A DNA stretch of 64,000 bases from Flavobacterium sp. SUN052 (GTDB taxonomy: Bacteria > Bacteroidota > Bacteroidia > Flavobacteriales > Flavobacteriaceae): assembly GCF_028867935.1 (NCBI RefSeq), contig NZ_JAPQNS010000009.1, positions 124,001 through 188,000 of the forward strand. Direction: 5' to 3'. A program made the translations under genes and the position numbers. The notes beneath the pieces were generated by a model that was not told the DNA's origin, did not search any database, and saw only the letters and a program-made list of their open reading frames with translations. How positions within the stretch are numbered: the stretch's first letter is position 1; each line of letters begins with the position of its first letter. Positions 16,976 through 25,469 of this stretch are shown piece after piece.

Positions 16976-19900
16976 CTACCTTGGTCTACGACCGGCACCG
17001 CCACCACCTTGAGGCTGCCCGCCTGTTGCTGGTTGTTGCTGAGCGTTACCGGCATTATCACCACCAGCATCACCGTCTTTTACATCGTCGTTATTCACAC
17101 CCTGCCGACGACGGCGCTGTGGTTGATCGAAACTCATTTTACCAATGCGGTAACTGAAGTTTACACGAACGCCTGAGTTGTACTGGCTGGTAATACTGTT
17201 ACGTGAGAATACTCCCGGTGTTTCCGAAGCTGACTGAATTCTGAACGGGTAGTTGAAGAAGTTTTCAGCAGCAAGGCCCACGCTTCCCCGTTTGTTCTTA
17301 AAGTCTTTCTTCGCTCCAAGGCTATAGAAAATGAAACCACCCTGATAGCCCTGTAATTGCACCTGGCGACCCCGTGCAAAGGCATTTCCCTGGATACCCC
17401 AGCCATTTCTTAGGGTGAAGCTGGTAAACATACGTCCCGAAAGAACAAGTCCTGAGTTGCTGGCTGACACCGTTCCGCCCGGAAGGGTAGTGCCGTCTGT
17501 TCCACTGCGTGGTGCCGTTGGTACCTGACCTCTTAAGTAAGCCACAAAAGCATCAACACCGCCACCGATCTGCCATTTCGACGAGATTGTAGCATTACCG
17601 AACAGGTTCAGACCATATGCATTCTCCGTACCGATGTTTTGATTGGTCGTAAATAAGGCGTTCTGGTAAATAGGCTCCGTTGCGTTGGTGCCTGTCTGAA
17701 CCAGCGTTGTGGTTGTAACGCTGCTGATGGCGTTGTTGGTAAACCGCGCAAACAGCGATCCATTTATATAAATGGCTTTGATATACGTGCTACCGCTAAA
17801 CTCAAAGTTGTCGCTCAGTTCAGGGCGAAGATTTGGATTGCCTTGGGTAACATTGAGCGGGTTCGCTGCATTAATGTTAGGGTTCAGGGATTGGATACCA
17901 GGCCGCTGAATCCGACGGTTATAACCTAATTTAATAGTCTTACCGCCTTTGAGTGCTTTCGAAATGTTTAGGCTCGGTACAAAATTGGAGTAGTCCGGAA
18001 TTTGGTCTACGCTTTGACCGCTACCCTCGTTCGTGAAACTGGCATTGATAAACGTGTACTCGTAGCGAGAACCAACCTTGATCGTGTACTTCGACTTCGA
18101 TTGATAGGTGTACGACAGATATGTAGCGGCAATATTCTGATTGTAATCGAGGGTATTTCCTGGCCGGATTCCGTCGGTTACGAAGTTAAATAATGGAGGA
18201 TTCGCGACGAGATACGAGAACTGGCTGTTCACCTGGCGAGCAATTCCTTTTCCACCGAACTCAATTAACTGATTCGGTGCAATCGGCGTTTGGTAATCGA
18301 TCTGAATCGTGGACTCCTGATTGTAGCTAGGGTTCACGTTACGCTGACGCGCTATGATGGTGTGTAAATCAACGTTATTCAGAATGTCCGCCGTGAAGTT
18401 ATTTTCGCGGTTGTTGCGACTAAACTGCGCCGATAAACTAAACTCCTTCTGCGGTTTTTCGAACGTCCGGGTATAATCGATGTTTGCATCGACTGTGTTT
18501 GAATTGTCGCGGGTCAACACGTCACGAATGCCCAATTGTACTGATGTAGAATTAGGTGAGGTCGTTTCGGTACGCAGATTGTCCTGGGTTGTCGTGTTGT
18601 TACGCAGACCGAATCGAACGCTTGCTGATAGAGCTGTGTACTTGTTGATGTCATAATCCCAACTGAGTGAATAGCGTCCAAAAGCTCCGTTATTCAGGGT
18701 GTTGGCAATCTGACGGGTTGTCGATACACCACTGGTGCTAAAGTTGCGCTGCGTATTGTCGAAGGCCCCTTTCACATTGTAGTTAGCCCGTCCAAAACCA
18801 CCAACGTTGAAGCCCATTTTACCCGTACGGAGGCTACCGTTAAGGCTGAGGTTGGCCCCCCGGTTGCCCACACCTGTGTCGAGGTTGAGGGTAGAACCCT
18901 GCAAGGTATTCTTCTTGGTAATGATGTTAATGATACCAGCCGTGCCTTCTGCATCGTATTTAGCCGAAGGTGACGTAATCACTTCTACCGACTTGATCAT
19001 ATCAGCCGGAATCTGCTTCAAGGCATCGCCAACGCTGCTGGCTACAATGGTCGACGGTTTGTTGTTGATGAGTACCCGTACATTGCTGCTGCCGCGAAGC
19101 GATACGTTACCATCGAGGTCAACAGAAAGCAATGGCACTTTCCGCATTACTTCGGTTGCATCGCCCCCTTTTGAGGTTATGTCTTTATCGGCATTATAAA
19201 CCAGCCGGTCTACTTTCTCTTCAATCAGAGCAGCTTGTCCGGTCACGGTCACTTCGGATAGTGTTCTAGTTTCCGAGCGGAGATTGACAATACCCACATT
19301 GGCTTCGTCGTTTTTGGTCACAACCCGAATTCCCCGAACGGTTTTATTTCGGTATCCCACAAACGAAATCAACAAATTGAATTCGCCAATTGGTACCCGG
19401 TTAATAGTGAACCGACCTTTGTCGTCAGCTGATGCCCCGTCAATAGGTTTGTTGGTTGCTGCATTGATCAGAGCAACGCTGGCAAACTCAACGGGCTGCC
19501 GCGACGCAGAGTCCAGAATGATACCGGAAACTTTAGCTGATCCGCGGTTGGCGTTGTCGGCGTTTGTTCCGGGAATAACGGGGGGCGGGTTTTGCGCTCC
19601 CATTCCCGGCATACCACCTTCAGTACCAGTAGCTGGCCGTTGGGGATATCCTCCGGCACGCTGTGGCCTGCCAGTTGGAGCCGTTTGGGACGGTTGTGTG
19701 CTATCGGGGTTGGCGCGGGCCGGTGTTGCTGTCCGAACGGGAAGACTATCCGTTCTAATTGCACTATTCTGTATAGATAAACTATCTGCTTTCAGTGAGT
19801 TAGTTTGTTGAGGAAGACTATCCGTCCGGGTTGTGCCGGGTAAAGCGGCCCCTGATTGAACACCAGCGGCTGGCCGAGTCGTATCCGCCGGAATGGTAAC

Positions 19901-20107
19901 CGGAGCTGGAGCCGTGGATGGTCGTAACGTATCAGGAGTGGCAGGAACAGCAACAGTAGCCGAAGTGGGCGCAACAGCGCTTGGTTGAGCTACGCCAGGC
20001 ACAGGCCTATTGGTGCTGTTGGGAGGGGTAACGGTCTGCGCTACCGCCAGCGACGAACTGCCCGCGAGCAGCAGGGTCAGTAATTTATTTTTCATCAGGT
20101 TGAACAT
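16976..20107 (-). CDS. TonB-dependent-receptor-like outer membrane protein (PF14905 type), paralogue 2
   Basis: A 1043-aa paralogue of the protein at 2783-5449, with near-identical plug stretches such as KVDRLVYNA and NVRVLINNKPSTIVA. A signal peptide ends SLAVAQ (Met1 or Met5 may be the start). Then comes a long Pro/Thr/Ala-rich region (about residues 25-190), absent from paralogue 1. A carboxypeptidase-regulatory-like domain (about 190-270), plug (about 280-400) and barrel follow. Like its paralogue it ends in a basic RRRR-containing patch and a Gly/Gln-rich tail. The SRAP gene lies 19 nt upstream on the same strand. Confidence 0.86.
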   Translation of the reverse strand: MFNLMKNKLLTLLLAGSSSLAVAQTVTPPNSTNRPVPGVAQPSAVAPTSATVAVPATPDTLRPSTAPAPVTIPADTTRPAAGVQSGAALPGTTRTDSLPQQTNSLKADSLSIQNSAIRTDSLPVRTATPARANPDSTQPSQTAPTGRPQRAGGYPQRPATGTEGGMPGMGAQNPPPVIPGTNADNANRGSAKVSGIILDSASRQPVEFASVALINAATNKPIDGASADDKGRFTINRVPIGEFNLLISFVGYRNKTVRGIRVVTKNDEANVGIVNLRSETRTLSEVTVTGQAALIEEKVDRLVYNADKDITSKGGDATEVMRKVPLLSVDLDGNVSLRGSSNVRVLINNKPSTIVASSVGDALKQIPADMIKSVEVITSPSAKYDAEGTAGIINIITKKNTLQGSTLNLDTGVGNRGANLSLNGSLRTGKMGFNVGGFGRANYNVKGAFDNTQRNFSTSGVSTTRQIANTLNNGAFGRYSLSWDYDINKYTALSASVRFGLRNNTTTQDNLRTETTSPNSTSVQLGIRDVLTRDNSNTVDANIDYTRTFEKPQKEFSLSAQFSRNNRENNFTADILNNVDLHTIIARQRNVNPSYNQESTIQIDYQTPIAPNQLIEFGGKGIARQVNSQFSYLVANPPLFNFVTDGIRPGNTLDYNQNIAATYLSYTYQSKSKYTIKVGSRYEYTFINASFTNEGSGQSVDQIPDYSNFVPSLNISKALKGGKTIKLGYNRRIQRPGIQSLNPNINAANPLNVTQGNPNLRPELSDNFEFSGSTYIKAIYINGSLFARFTNNAISSVTTTTLVQTGTNATEPIYQNALFTTNQNIGTENAYGLNLFGNATISSKWQIGGGVDAFVAYLRGQVPTAPRSGTDGTTLPGGTVSASNSGLVLSGRMFTSFTLRNGWGIQGNAFARGRQVQLQGYQGGFIFYSLGAKKDFKNKRGSVGLAAENFFNYPFRIQSASETPGVFSRNSITSQYNSGVRVNFSYRIGKMSFDQPQRRRRQGVNNDDVKDGDAGGDNAGNAQQQPATGGQPQGGGGAGRRPR

Positions 20108-20126
20108 CGTGGTTAGTTGTATTCAA

Positions 20127-20873
20127 TTAGTGTGCGAATAGTGTGGTCTTCTTGGCTAATTCGGGATACTCAAATGGGGTTAGCACTTCTGGTGCATCAC
20201 TCGATTCGGTGCGTGAAGTAATGCGTTTACTAATGGAGTGGCTGTGCATTCGGTCGGTGGGGTAGGGCGTGGTTAGCAATTCCAGCGTTTGTTGCTCATT
20301 TAGGTCTTCGTGCAGCCAGGCATGTTCCGCTTCTGGAGTGAGCACACAAGGCATTCGTTGTTTTGTATTGTGGATAGCGGCCAACAACGGATTGGCATCG
20401 GACGTTAGTAAGGTATATGTTGGAATTAACTCACCAGATTCCGGATCGGGCCATTCATCCCAGAGGCCAGCCACCGAGAAAATAGGTTGGTCGGTGGTCG
20501 AAATGTAGAATGGATATTTTTTAGAGCCGACAGTATGCCACTCGTAAAACCCTGTCATAGGAATTAGGCACCGCTGGCTTTTCTGAGCGGCTGTACGAAA
20601 AGACGGCTTTTCAAAAATGGTTTCGGCGCGGGCATTGATCGTTTTGGCGCGGATTTGATCGGCATCTTCGGATGATCGAACCCAGCGTGGAATTAACCCC
20701 CAGTGAATAAACTGGAAACGGCCCGGTTCCTGATGAGTCAGAATAGGCCATTTTGGAAAGCCAAACGCGCTGGCATGATACGTAGGGCAGAACGCACCTT
20801 TATCGGTGAGATCAGCCTTAAAACGCTTTTCGAGCGTTGGCGCATCAGTAACAAGTGAGGTATGATAACACAT
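20127..20873 (-). CDS. SRAP (SOS response-associated peptidase, YedK/HMCES family)
   Basis: A 248-aa protein that in this family forms a covalent thiazolidine link to abasic sites in single-stranded DNA and protects them. The ATG at 20873 is fixed by biology: after Met removal the catalytic Cys2 (MCYHTS) must be N-terminal, and an upstream extension would destroy this. Other conserved points are NARAETIFEKPSF (about residues 84-96), the glutamate in GFYEWH (about 115-120) and RMPCVL (about 181-186). It is divergent from the PNPOx-family gene. No SOS box was recognised. Confidence 0.93.
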   Translation of the reverse strand: MCYHTSLVTDAPTLEKRFKADLTDKGAFCPTYHASAFGFPKWPILTHQEPGRFQFIHWGLIPRWVRSSEDADQIRAKTINARAETIFEKPSFRTAAQKSQRCLIPMTGFYEWHTVGSKKYPFYISTTDQPIFSVAGLWDEWPDPESGELIPTYTLLTSDANPLLAAIHNTKQRMPCVLTPEAEHAWLHEDLNEQQTLELLTTPYPTDRMHSHSISKRITSRTESSDAPEVLTPFEYPELAKKTTLFAH

Positions 20874-20998
20874 GAAAGTAACTCGTTTCCTTTGTCTGGT
20901 ATCTTGCAAAGGCGAACGACGACAACGAGTAAACAAACATTCGACAAGAGTAGTTATGAAACCTTCTGAACGAACCGACGAACACCTTATTTTTCCCG

Positions 20999-21634
20999 AT
21001 GGAATTAACCCCTAAGTCGACCGCTCGGATCGATAATTCTGGCCTTTCTTTGACTAATCTTGACCAGGATATCTGGCAGCAATTGAGTGCCGCGCCTACT
21101 GAGAAAAACAATAGATTTAAGCAATATACGTTGGCAACGGCTACTCCAGACGGCTTGCCTGATGCAAGGATAGTAGTGCTTCGGCAAGTGGATGAGGATA
21201 GCAGAAGCCTATGGTTTCATACCGATATTCGGTCGAAAAAAATTGCTCAACTGCAAACCCAACCAGAAGTTCTGCTGCTTTTTTGGGACGATGAGCAACA
21301 GGTCCAGCTTCGATGCCGAGCCAGCATAACCGTACATACTGACAATGCTGAAGCCAGCAACCAGTGGGCCAAAACATGGGAAGGCAACCGAAAAATGTAC
21401 CTGTCGGAGTTTGAACCAGGAAGTGTCCGACCAGAACCCTATCCGGGCTTTCCAGTAACCCTTGGCGAAAATCTGCCTTCTTGTGAAGCATCAGAAGCAG
21501 GCCGACCAAATTTTGCCGTGATTGAATGCCGGGTTGCAACAATAGATTATCTGCACCTCAGCCGAGCTGGGCAAACGCGGGCACGCTTTGAGTATACCAA
21601 TGGGGCTGTAAATCGAGAGTGGCTGGCACCTTAA
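20999..21634 (+). CDS. Pyridoxamine 5'-phosphate oxidase family (FMN-binding split barrel) protein
   Basis: A 211-aa split-barrel flavoprotein of the PNPOx family. The FMN region reads ARIVVLRQVDEDSRSLWFHT (about residues 57-76) followed by TDIRSKKIAQL. The C-terminus NREWLAP is a short echo of the PdxH ending, but the protein lacks the full PdxH C-terminal dimer signature, so it is more likely a PNPOx-like protein than the vitamin B6 enzyme. Its stop codon overlaps that of the convergent collagen-like gene by three bases. A 19-codon reading frame (20956-21015) overlaps its start. Confidence 0.78.
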   Translation: MELTPKSTARIDNSGLSLTNLDQDIWQQLSAAPTEKNNRFKQYTLATATPDGLPDARIVVLRQVDEDSRSLWFHTDIRSKKIAQLQTQPEVLLLFWDDEQQVQLRCRASITVHTDNAEASNQWAKTWEGNRKMYLSEFEPGSVRPEPYPGFPVTLGENLPSCEASEAGRPNFAVIECRVATIDYLHLSRAGQTRARFEYTNGAVNREWLAP

Positions 21635-22251
21635 TCTTTCAATCCAAACGCCTGCCTGACCGATTCATAGTCCTGGAAATTGACAGCTAGTCGTCCGTTT
21701 ATTAATAAACTCGCTGGCACCACCACTACACGCACCGCGTCGAAGTCTTCAGGCCCGAGCCGGAAGTTGGTTGTTCGGCGAATAAATAGGCCTGCTGCCA
21801 GGCCTGAGTTTCCAGGGAAAATATAGTAGCTATAATAATTAGCCACAGGCGTTTGGCCGGGGACAGGATACCAGTAAGCCAGTTTAAAGTTGTCGGCTGT
21901 AGTGGTGGTTATCTTCACGTAAACGTAAAACAAACTCTTCTCGATCTGATCGAACGTGAGCGACGAGGAGGCCGGGAAACTCAATGCCATATCATTGGTG
22001 CCATTGTGCGTGCGTGCCCCGTAGGTAAGCTGTAAAACGTTGGCCGTGCCCTGTACCAATGTCACAACAGTGGTGGAGCCGGGTGTTCCATTTTGCCCCG
22101 ATTGTCCAGTTGCGCCTGTTGGTCCAGTTGCTCCCGTCGGACCAGGAGGGCCTTGCGGGCCAACGGGACCTTGTGGCCCTTCGGGACCACGACATGCAGC
22201 AAATGCTACCACCAGGAAAAGAGCAGACAAAAAAGCTAAAGTCAGGCGCAT
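21631..22251 (-). CDS. Lipoprotein with a collagen-like Gly-X-Y segment
   Basis: A 206-aa predicted lipoprotein. A hydrophobic signal ends in the lipobox-like AFAAC at about residue 19. The next about 37 residues are 12 uninterrupted Gly-X-Y triplets ([15 protein letters not shown], then GPTGAT twice, and so on). The C-terminal 140 residues are a compact beta-rich domain with [19 protein letters not shown] and [15 protein letters not shown], which I do not recognise. Collagen-like segments can trimerise, so the C-terminal part may be displayed as a trimer. Function unknown. Confidence 0.8.
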   Translation of the reverse strand: MRLTLAFLSALFLVVAFAACRGPEGPQGPVGPQGPPGPTGATGPTGATGQSGQNGTPGSTTVVTLVQGTANVLQLTYGARTHNGTNDMALSFPASSSLTFDQIEKSLFYVYVKITTTTADNFKLAYWYPVPGQTPVANYYSYYIFPGNSGLAAGLFIRRTTNFRLGPEDFDAVRVVVVPASLLINGRLAVNFQDYESVRQAFGLKD

Positions 22252-22321
22252 AACGATGACAAGGGTCGGTTAGGGCGCAAACATAGCCGACTTGGGGCGT
22301 TTGTCCAACCTTAACCTATTT

Positions 22322-22420
22322 TGGGGTAGAGGGCCCAGGGTTAAGGGGTTTGGGGTAGAATGCTGGAATACAATCAAAGGCCCTTTACTAAAACCCTTTA
22401 CCCTTTACCCCGAAACCCTC
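22322..22420. repeat. CCCTTTACCC / GGGTAAAGGG inverted intergenic repeat
   Basis: GGGGTAGAGGG and AAGGGGTTTGGGGTAG words at 22323-22358 face AAACCCTTTACCC-type words at 22377-22420. The right arm covers the stop and the last nine codons of nudK, which therefore encode GFGVKGKGF. Confidence 0.6.
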
Positions 22421-22993
22421 AATCCAGAGATGTTGCAGCAACATGATTGTTTTTCCGTCTCTAATCTCGCCGGTTTTTATCATCTGCATAGCCTGGGATA
22501 AGGGCAATTCCAGTACGTCGATTTCTTCCTCGTCGATGCCACCGCCAATGGTTCGCTCCGTGTTGGGGCTGTAATGAGCTATGTAAAAAAACAGTTTTTC
22601 GGTCACCGATCCCGGACTCATATAGGCTTCCATTACCTTCGTAACATCTGTGATTCGATAACCCGTTTCCTCTTCGGTTTCGCGCCGGATGGCTACCTCG
22701 GGCGAGTCATTATCCAGAAGACCTGCGCAGGTTTCAATCAGCATGCCAGAGGCTGGGCTACCGTCGCGGTTACCGTTCACGTACGTGGGGATACGGAATT
22801 GGCGGGTCAGGATAATTGTATCAGTTTCGGGGTTGTGAAGTAGAATTGTAGCTCCGTTTCCCCGATCATAGGCTTCGCGGGATTGCGTAACCCACTGGCC
22901 GTTTTTCTGCTGGTACTCAAAGGTGATTTTATTCAATATGTACCAGTTGTCGGAGAGTACAGTTTGATCTAAAATTCGGACTCGTTCGCTCAT
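22388..22993 (-). CDS. nudK: NudK-type GDP-mannose pyrophosphatase (Nudix hydrolase)
   Basis: A 201-aa Nudix enzyme. The Nudix box runs from GLLDNDSPEVAI (about residue 90) into RRETEEETGY. The flanking YDRGNGATILL (about 43-53), TCAGLLDND, MSPGSVTE and ALSQAMQMIKTGEIRDGKT-like stretch (LPLSQAMQMIKTGEIRDGKT) closely follow E. coli NudK as I remember it. That enzyme hydrolyses GDP-mannose to GMP and mannose-1-phosphate. The protein is about ten residues longer than the E. coli one because its end runs through a repeat. It is divergent from the DeoR regulator. Confidence 0.88.
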   Translation of the reverse strand: MSERVRILDQTVLSDNWYILNKITFEYQQKNGQWVTQSREAYDRGNGATILLHNPETDTIILTRQFRIPTYVNGNRDGSPASGMLIETCAGLLDNDSPEVAIRRETEEETGYRITDVTKVMEAYMSPGSVTEKLFFYIAHYSPNTERTIGGGIDEEEIDVLELPLSQAMQMIKTGEIRDGKTIMLLQHLWIEGFGVKGKGF

Positions 22994-23022
22994 TTCTGTT
23001 TGATTTTGTTTATTTTTGTTTG
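22993..23022. promoter_or_regulatory. Three 10-bp-phased GTTT repeats in the nudK-deoR promoter region
   Basis: GTTT occurs at 22998-23001, 23008-23011 and 23018-23021, exactly one helical turn apart, within TTTCTGTTTG, ATTTTGTTTA and TTTTTGTTTG. The -7 box candidate TATTTTTG (23011-23018) overlaps the last two. Such phased direct repeats are typical of DeoR-family operators, so autoregulation and control of nudK are inferred. Confidence 0.5.
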
Positions 23023-23048
23023 AATATGTGCAAATGAACTGACTTTAG

Positions 23049-23801
23049 ATGAGTTTTCAAATCCGTAAGGCAAAAATTTTACAAGTGCTTGACGAGCGCG
23101 GCACAGCTGATGTCCGTGAACTCGCGGTTTTGCTCAATTTATCAGACATGACCATTCGGCGAGATCTCAATGCTTTAACCCAACAGGGCCTGATTGTCCG
23201 CACCCACGGTGGGGCTATGTTGCCCGGTTTGGGTGATCGGCCGGTGTCGTTTGCCGGAAAAGCTGCTCAACACAGCGAGGCTAAAGAACACATTGCACAA
23301 CTGGCTGCCAAGGAGATTTCGGATGGCGACATCATTTTTATGGACTGCGGCAGTACGGTATTTGCGCTTTGCCCATTCATCCGTCACAAACCGATCACGG
23401 TCATTACCAATTCGTTACCCATTGTGGCTGAGCTGATGAGCTCCAAAGTGACGCTAAATCTGATTGGGGGCGAAGTTGATAAAGCTCGTCAGGCTGTGCA
23501 CGGGCTCACGGCTGAGAGCCACATCGCCCGCTACCGAGCCGACAAAGCGTTTATTGGTGTTGATGGAGTATCCGTTGCCAACGGGCTGAGTGCCAACGGT
23601 GAACTGGAAGCTGCTCATACACTGGCCCTGATGCGGCAAGCAGCCAAAACGTATCTGCTTTGCGACGCCACCAAACTGGAACAGGATCGGTATCTACAGT
23701 TTGCTCCACTCTCCGTTGTTAATACCCTGGTGACGGACAAAAACGCGGATAAATCTGTGCTGAAACGGTACGAGGAAGCGGGATTGCAAGTGCTGTCTTG
23801 A
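23049..23801 (+). CDS. DeoR/GlpR-family transcriptional regulator
   Basis: A 250-aa regulator. The N-terminal DeoR winged helix covers about residues 5-57, including ELAVLLNLSDMTIRRDLNAL. The C-terminal DeoRC sugar-phosphate sensor (about 75-230) has the phosphate-binding stretch DCGSTVFALCPF and the later FIGVDGVS. The ligand is probably a phosphorylated sugar; which one is not shown. It is divergent from nudK, with phased repeats between them. Confidence 0.87.
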   Translation: MSFQIRKAKILQVLDERGTADVRELAVLLNLSDMTIRRDLNALTQQGLIVRTHGGAMLPGLGDRPVSFAGKAAQHSEAKEHIAQLAAKEISDGDIIFMDCGSTVFALCPFIRHKPITVITNSLPIVAELMSSKVTLNLIGGEVDKARQAVHGLTAESHIARYRADKAFIGVDGVSVANGLSANGELEAAHTLALMRQAAKTYLLCDATKLEQDRYLQFAPLSVVNTLVTDKNADKSVLKRYEEAGLQVLS

Positions 23802-23902
23802 ACGTCTTTATTGTTGTGGAAGAGGTAATTTGTAGCCATTTATATAAGCAGATTGCTGGGTTGTGAAAATAAATAGAGGCCTTGCAACTGAAGCGCGTCA
23901 AG

Positions 23903-23921
23903 TGTCGTTATATTTGCGACA
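23903..23921 (+). promoter_or_regulatory. -7 box inside a small dyad upstream of the toxin-antitoxin pair
   Basis: TATATTTG (23909-23916) matches TAnnTTTG and is framed by the dyad TGTCG (23903-23907) and CGACA (23917-23921). It lies 15 nt before the antitoxin ATG. Binding there by the Xre antitoxin would block transcription, an autoregulation scheme known for such pairs. Confidence 0.5.
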
Positions 23922-23936
23922 TCTGGCACAATTACT

Positions 23937-24362
23937 ATGAACCCATACGCAATCAGTCACTATTTTGGCCGGCATAATGCGCCTTTTATCCAGTCTGCAC
24001 TCGATCTAATTGAGGTCAGTCGCTCGGGTCTATCGAAAAAAGCTGTAGCTACTATGGCCAAAACACTAGCCATTCCACAGAATGACTTATACGGTATTCT
24101 TCATATATCGGCTCGAACTTGGCAAAGGTATACTGATGAGAAATTGCTGCCGCAAGATGTAACAGAGAAAGCCCTTCAACTTGCTCAATTATACAGTAAG
24201 GGTGAAAGTGTATTTGGAGATTCCTGGAAGTTCAATGGTTGGATGAATCACCCAAGCCTTGTATTAGGGGGAAAAAAACCTATTGAGTTACTAGATACCA
24301 CTTTTGGCTTTCAGTTTGTAACTGATGAACTTATTCGCATTGAACAGGGTGTGCTGGCATGA
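23937..24362 (+). CDS. Xre/MbcA/ParS-type antitoxin (DUF2384)
   Basis: A 141-aa antitoxin. The N-terminal half carries an Xre-like helix-turn-helix (about residues 35-85: AKTLAIPQNDLYGIL and SARTWQRY). The C-terminal toxin-binding domain (PF09722) is seen in FNGWMNHPSLVLGGKKPIEL and DTTFGFQFVTDELIRIE. The gene overlaps the RES toxin by the sequence ATGA, the classic coupling in this family. It should neutralise the toxin and repress its own promoter. Confidence 0.9.
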   Translation: MNPYAISHYFGRHNAPFIQSALDLIEVSRSGLSKKAVATMAKTLAIPQNDLYGILHISARTWQRYTDEKLLPQDVTEKALQLAQLYSKGESVFGDSWKFNGWMNHPSLVLGGKKPIELLDTTFGFQFVTDELIRIEQGVLA

Positions 24363-24817
24363 TCGAGGTATATCGACTAACTACTGATCCTTACAGCGAA
24401 GATTTGAGCGGCACTGGAGCGGGTATTGCTGGTGGGCGTTGGAATCGCCCCGGTAATGCTGTGTTATATACGGCAAGTTCGCGGGCATTGGCAACGTTGG
24501 AAGTACTGGTGCATGTGCCAGTCACGTTTATTCCTAAAGACTATTATTTACTCACTATTCGTATCCCTGAAGACTCCATTCTTTCAATTCCTTTTGATCA
24601 ATTACCAGAGGAATGGAACGCTATCGCACCCCCCGTTGAGTTAAGAGAAATGTCAGAAAACTGGATCGCCGAAAACCGATTTCTGGTACTCAAAGTCCCG
24701 TCGGCAGTCGTAGCAGGCGACTATAATTTCCTGCTCAATCCTGCTCATTCGCGGATGTCAGAAGTAAAGATTATTGAAAAGCAACCCTTTCGATTCGATA
24801 CGCGGCTGACCCGCTAA
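24359..24817 (+). CDS. RES-domain toxin (NAD+-consuming)
   Basis: A 152-aa RES domain (PF08808) protein. The key residues are Arg in YRLT (about residue 6), GGRWNRPG (about 25-32), the tyrosine in VLYTASS, the glutamate in ATLEVLV (about 47) and the serine-containing NFLLNPAHSRMS region (about 123-134). RES toxins such as MbcT degrade NAD+ by phosphorolysis or hydrolysis. Start and length are typical. With the antitoxin this is a complete type II pair with no sign of decay. Confidence 0.9.
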   Translation: MIEVYRLTTDPYSEDLSGTGAGIAGGRWNRPGNAVLYTASSRALATLEVLVHVPVTFIPKDYYLLTIRIPEDSILSIPFDQLPEEWNAIAPPVELREMSENWIAENRFLVLKVPSAVVAGDYNFLLNPAHSRMSEVKIIEKQPFRFDTRLTR

Positions 24818-24822
24818 CAAGG

Positions 24823-24858
24823 TCATTTAATAGTCATTTGTAGTCGTTAGCGGTCGTT
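24823..24858. repeat. Short GTCATT repeat after the toxin gene
   Basis: GTCATTTAATAGTCATT and a related AGTCGTTAGCGGTCGTT follow the toxin stop. They resemble the repeats at 5450-5611 and 7461-7559. Confidence 0.4.
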
Positions 24859-24898
24859 GTTTGTTTTCCCAAAAGTGAACAACAACCCTTTGTGAACA

Positions 24899-25399
24899 AT
24901 GGCTAACACTGACCGCGCTTTCAACTACGACCTCGACTATCGTAATTTGAACCTCCGCGAACAACCCGAACTGTACCGCGTCGGAAAAGGCGAGATGGGC
25001 GTTCTGTTAGTACGTCCATATAAAGACGAAATTCTGCCCCATTGGCGGTTCAAAACCCCGGCCATTGCGCGCGAGTCGTCGGCAAAAATTTACGAGCTTT
25101 TTCTGGAGTATAAGGCCAACAACGACTTCATCGGCATGGACATGGCCAAGAAGTTTTTGCAAATGGGCTATACCAGAGCCAGACGTTACGCAAACCATGC
25201 CACAGGTAAAAAGTACGATGGTCCCGTTCCCGATGATAAAAAAGGACAGTCTGGCGCTCATGGACGTGAGCAACTTCCACGCAATGAAGATCCCGTAAAA
25301 GCCGAGTCAGCCCGGATATTTTACGGCGTTTATCTTCAGGCCCGTGAAGACCCGGAGTACAAGAAATTGCGTAAAGAGTGGCAGCTGAAATACGGGTAA
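24899..25399 (+). CDS. DUF4385 family protein
   Basis: A 166-aa protein of the DUF4385 family, recognised by FNYDLDYRNLNLREQPELYR at the N-terminus, VLLVRPYKDEILPHWRFKTP (about residues 36-55) and GMDMAKKFLQMGYTRARRYA (about 79-98). The family is widespread and has no assigned function. It has no signal peptide or membrane segment and is probably cytoplasmic. It follows the toxin-antitoxin pair with an 81-nt gap, so it is likely independent of it. Confidence 0.8.
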   Translation: MANTDRAFNYDLDYRNLNLREQPELYRVGKGEMGVLLVRPYKDEILPHWRFKTPAIARESSAKIYELFLEYKANNDFIGMDMAKKFLQMGYTRARRYANHATGKKYDGPVPDDKKGQSGAHGREQLPRNEDPVKAESARIFYGVYLQAREDPEYKKLRKEWQLKYG

Positions 25400-25469
25400 G
25401 AATCAATCAATAAAAACCATCTGGCTTATTTTGCGTTTATAAATACATTAACAATACCTATTCAACGAT

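Noticed and set aside
22040..22273. Two plus-strand reading frames opposite the collagen-like lipoprotein
   Set aside because: They mirror the Gly-X-Y repeat of the true gene and have no independent support.
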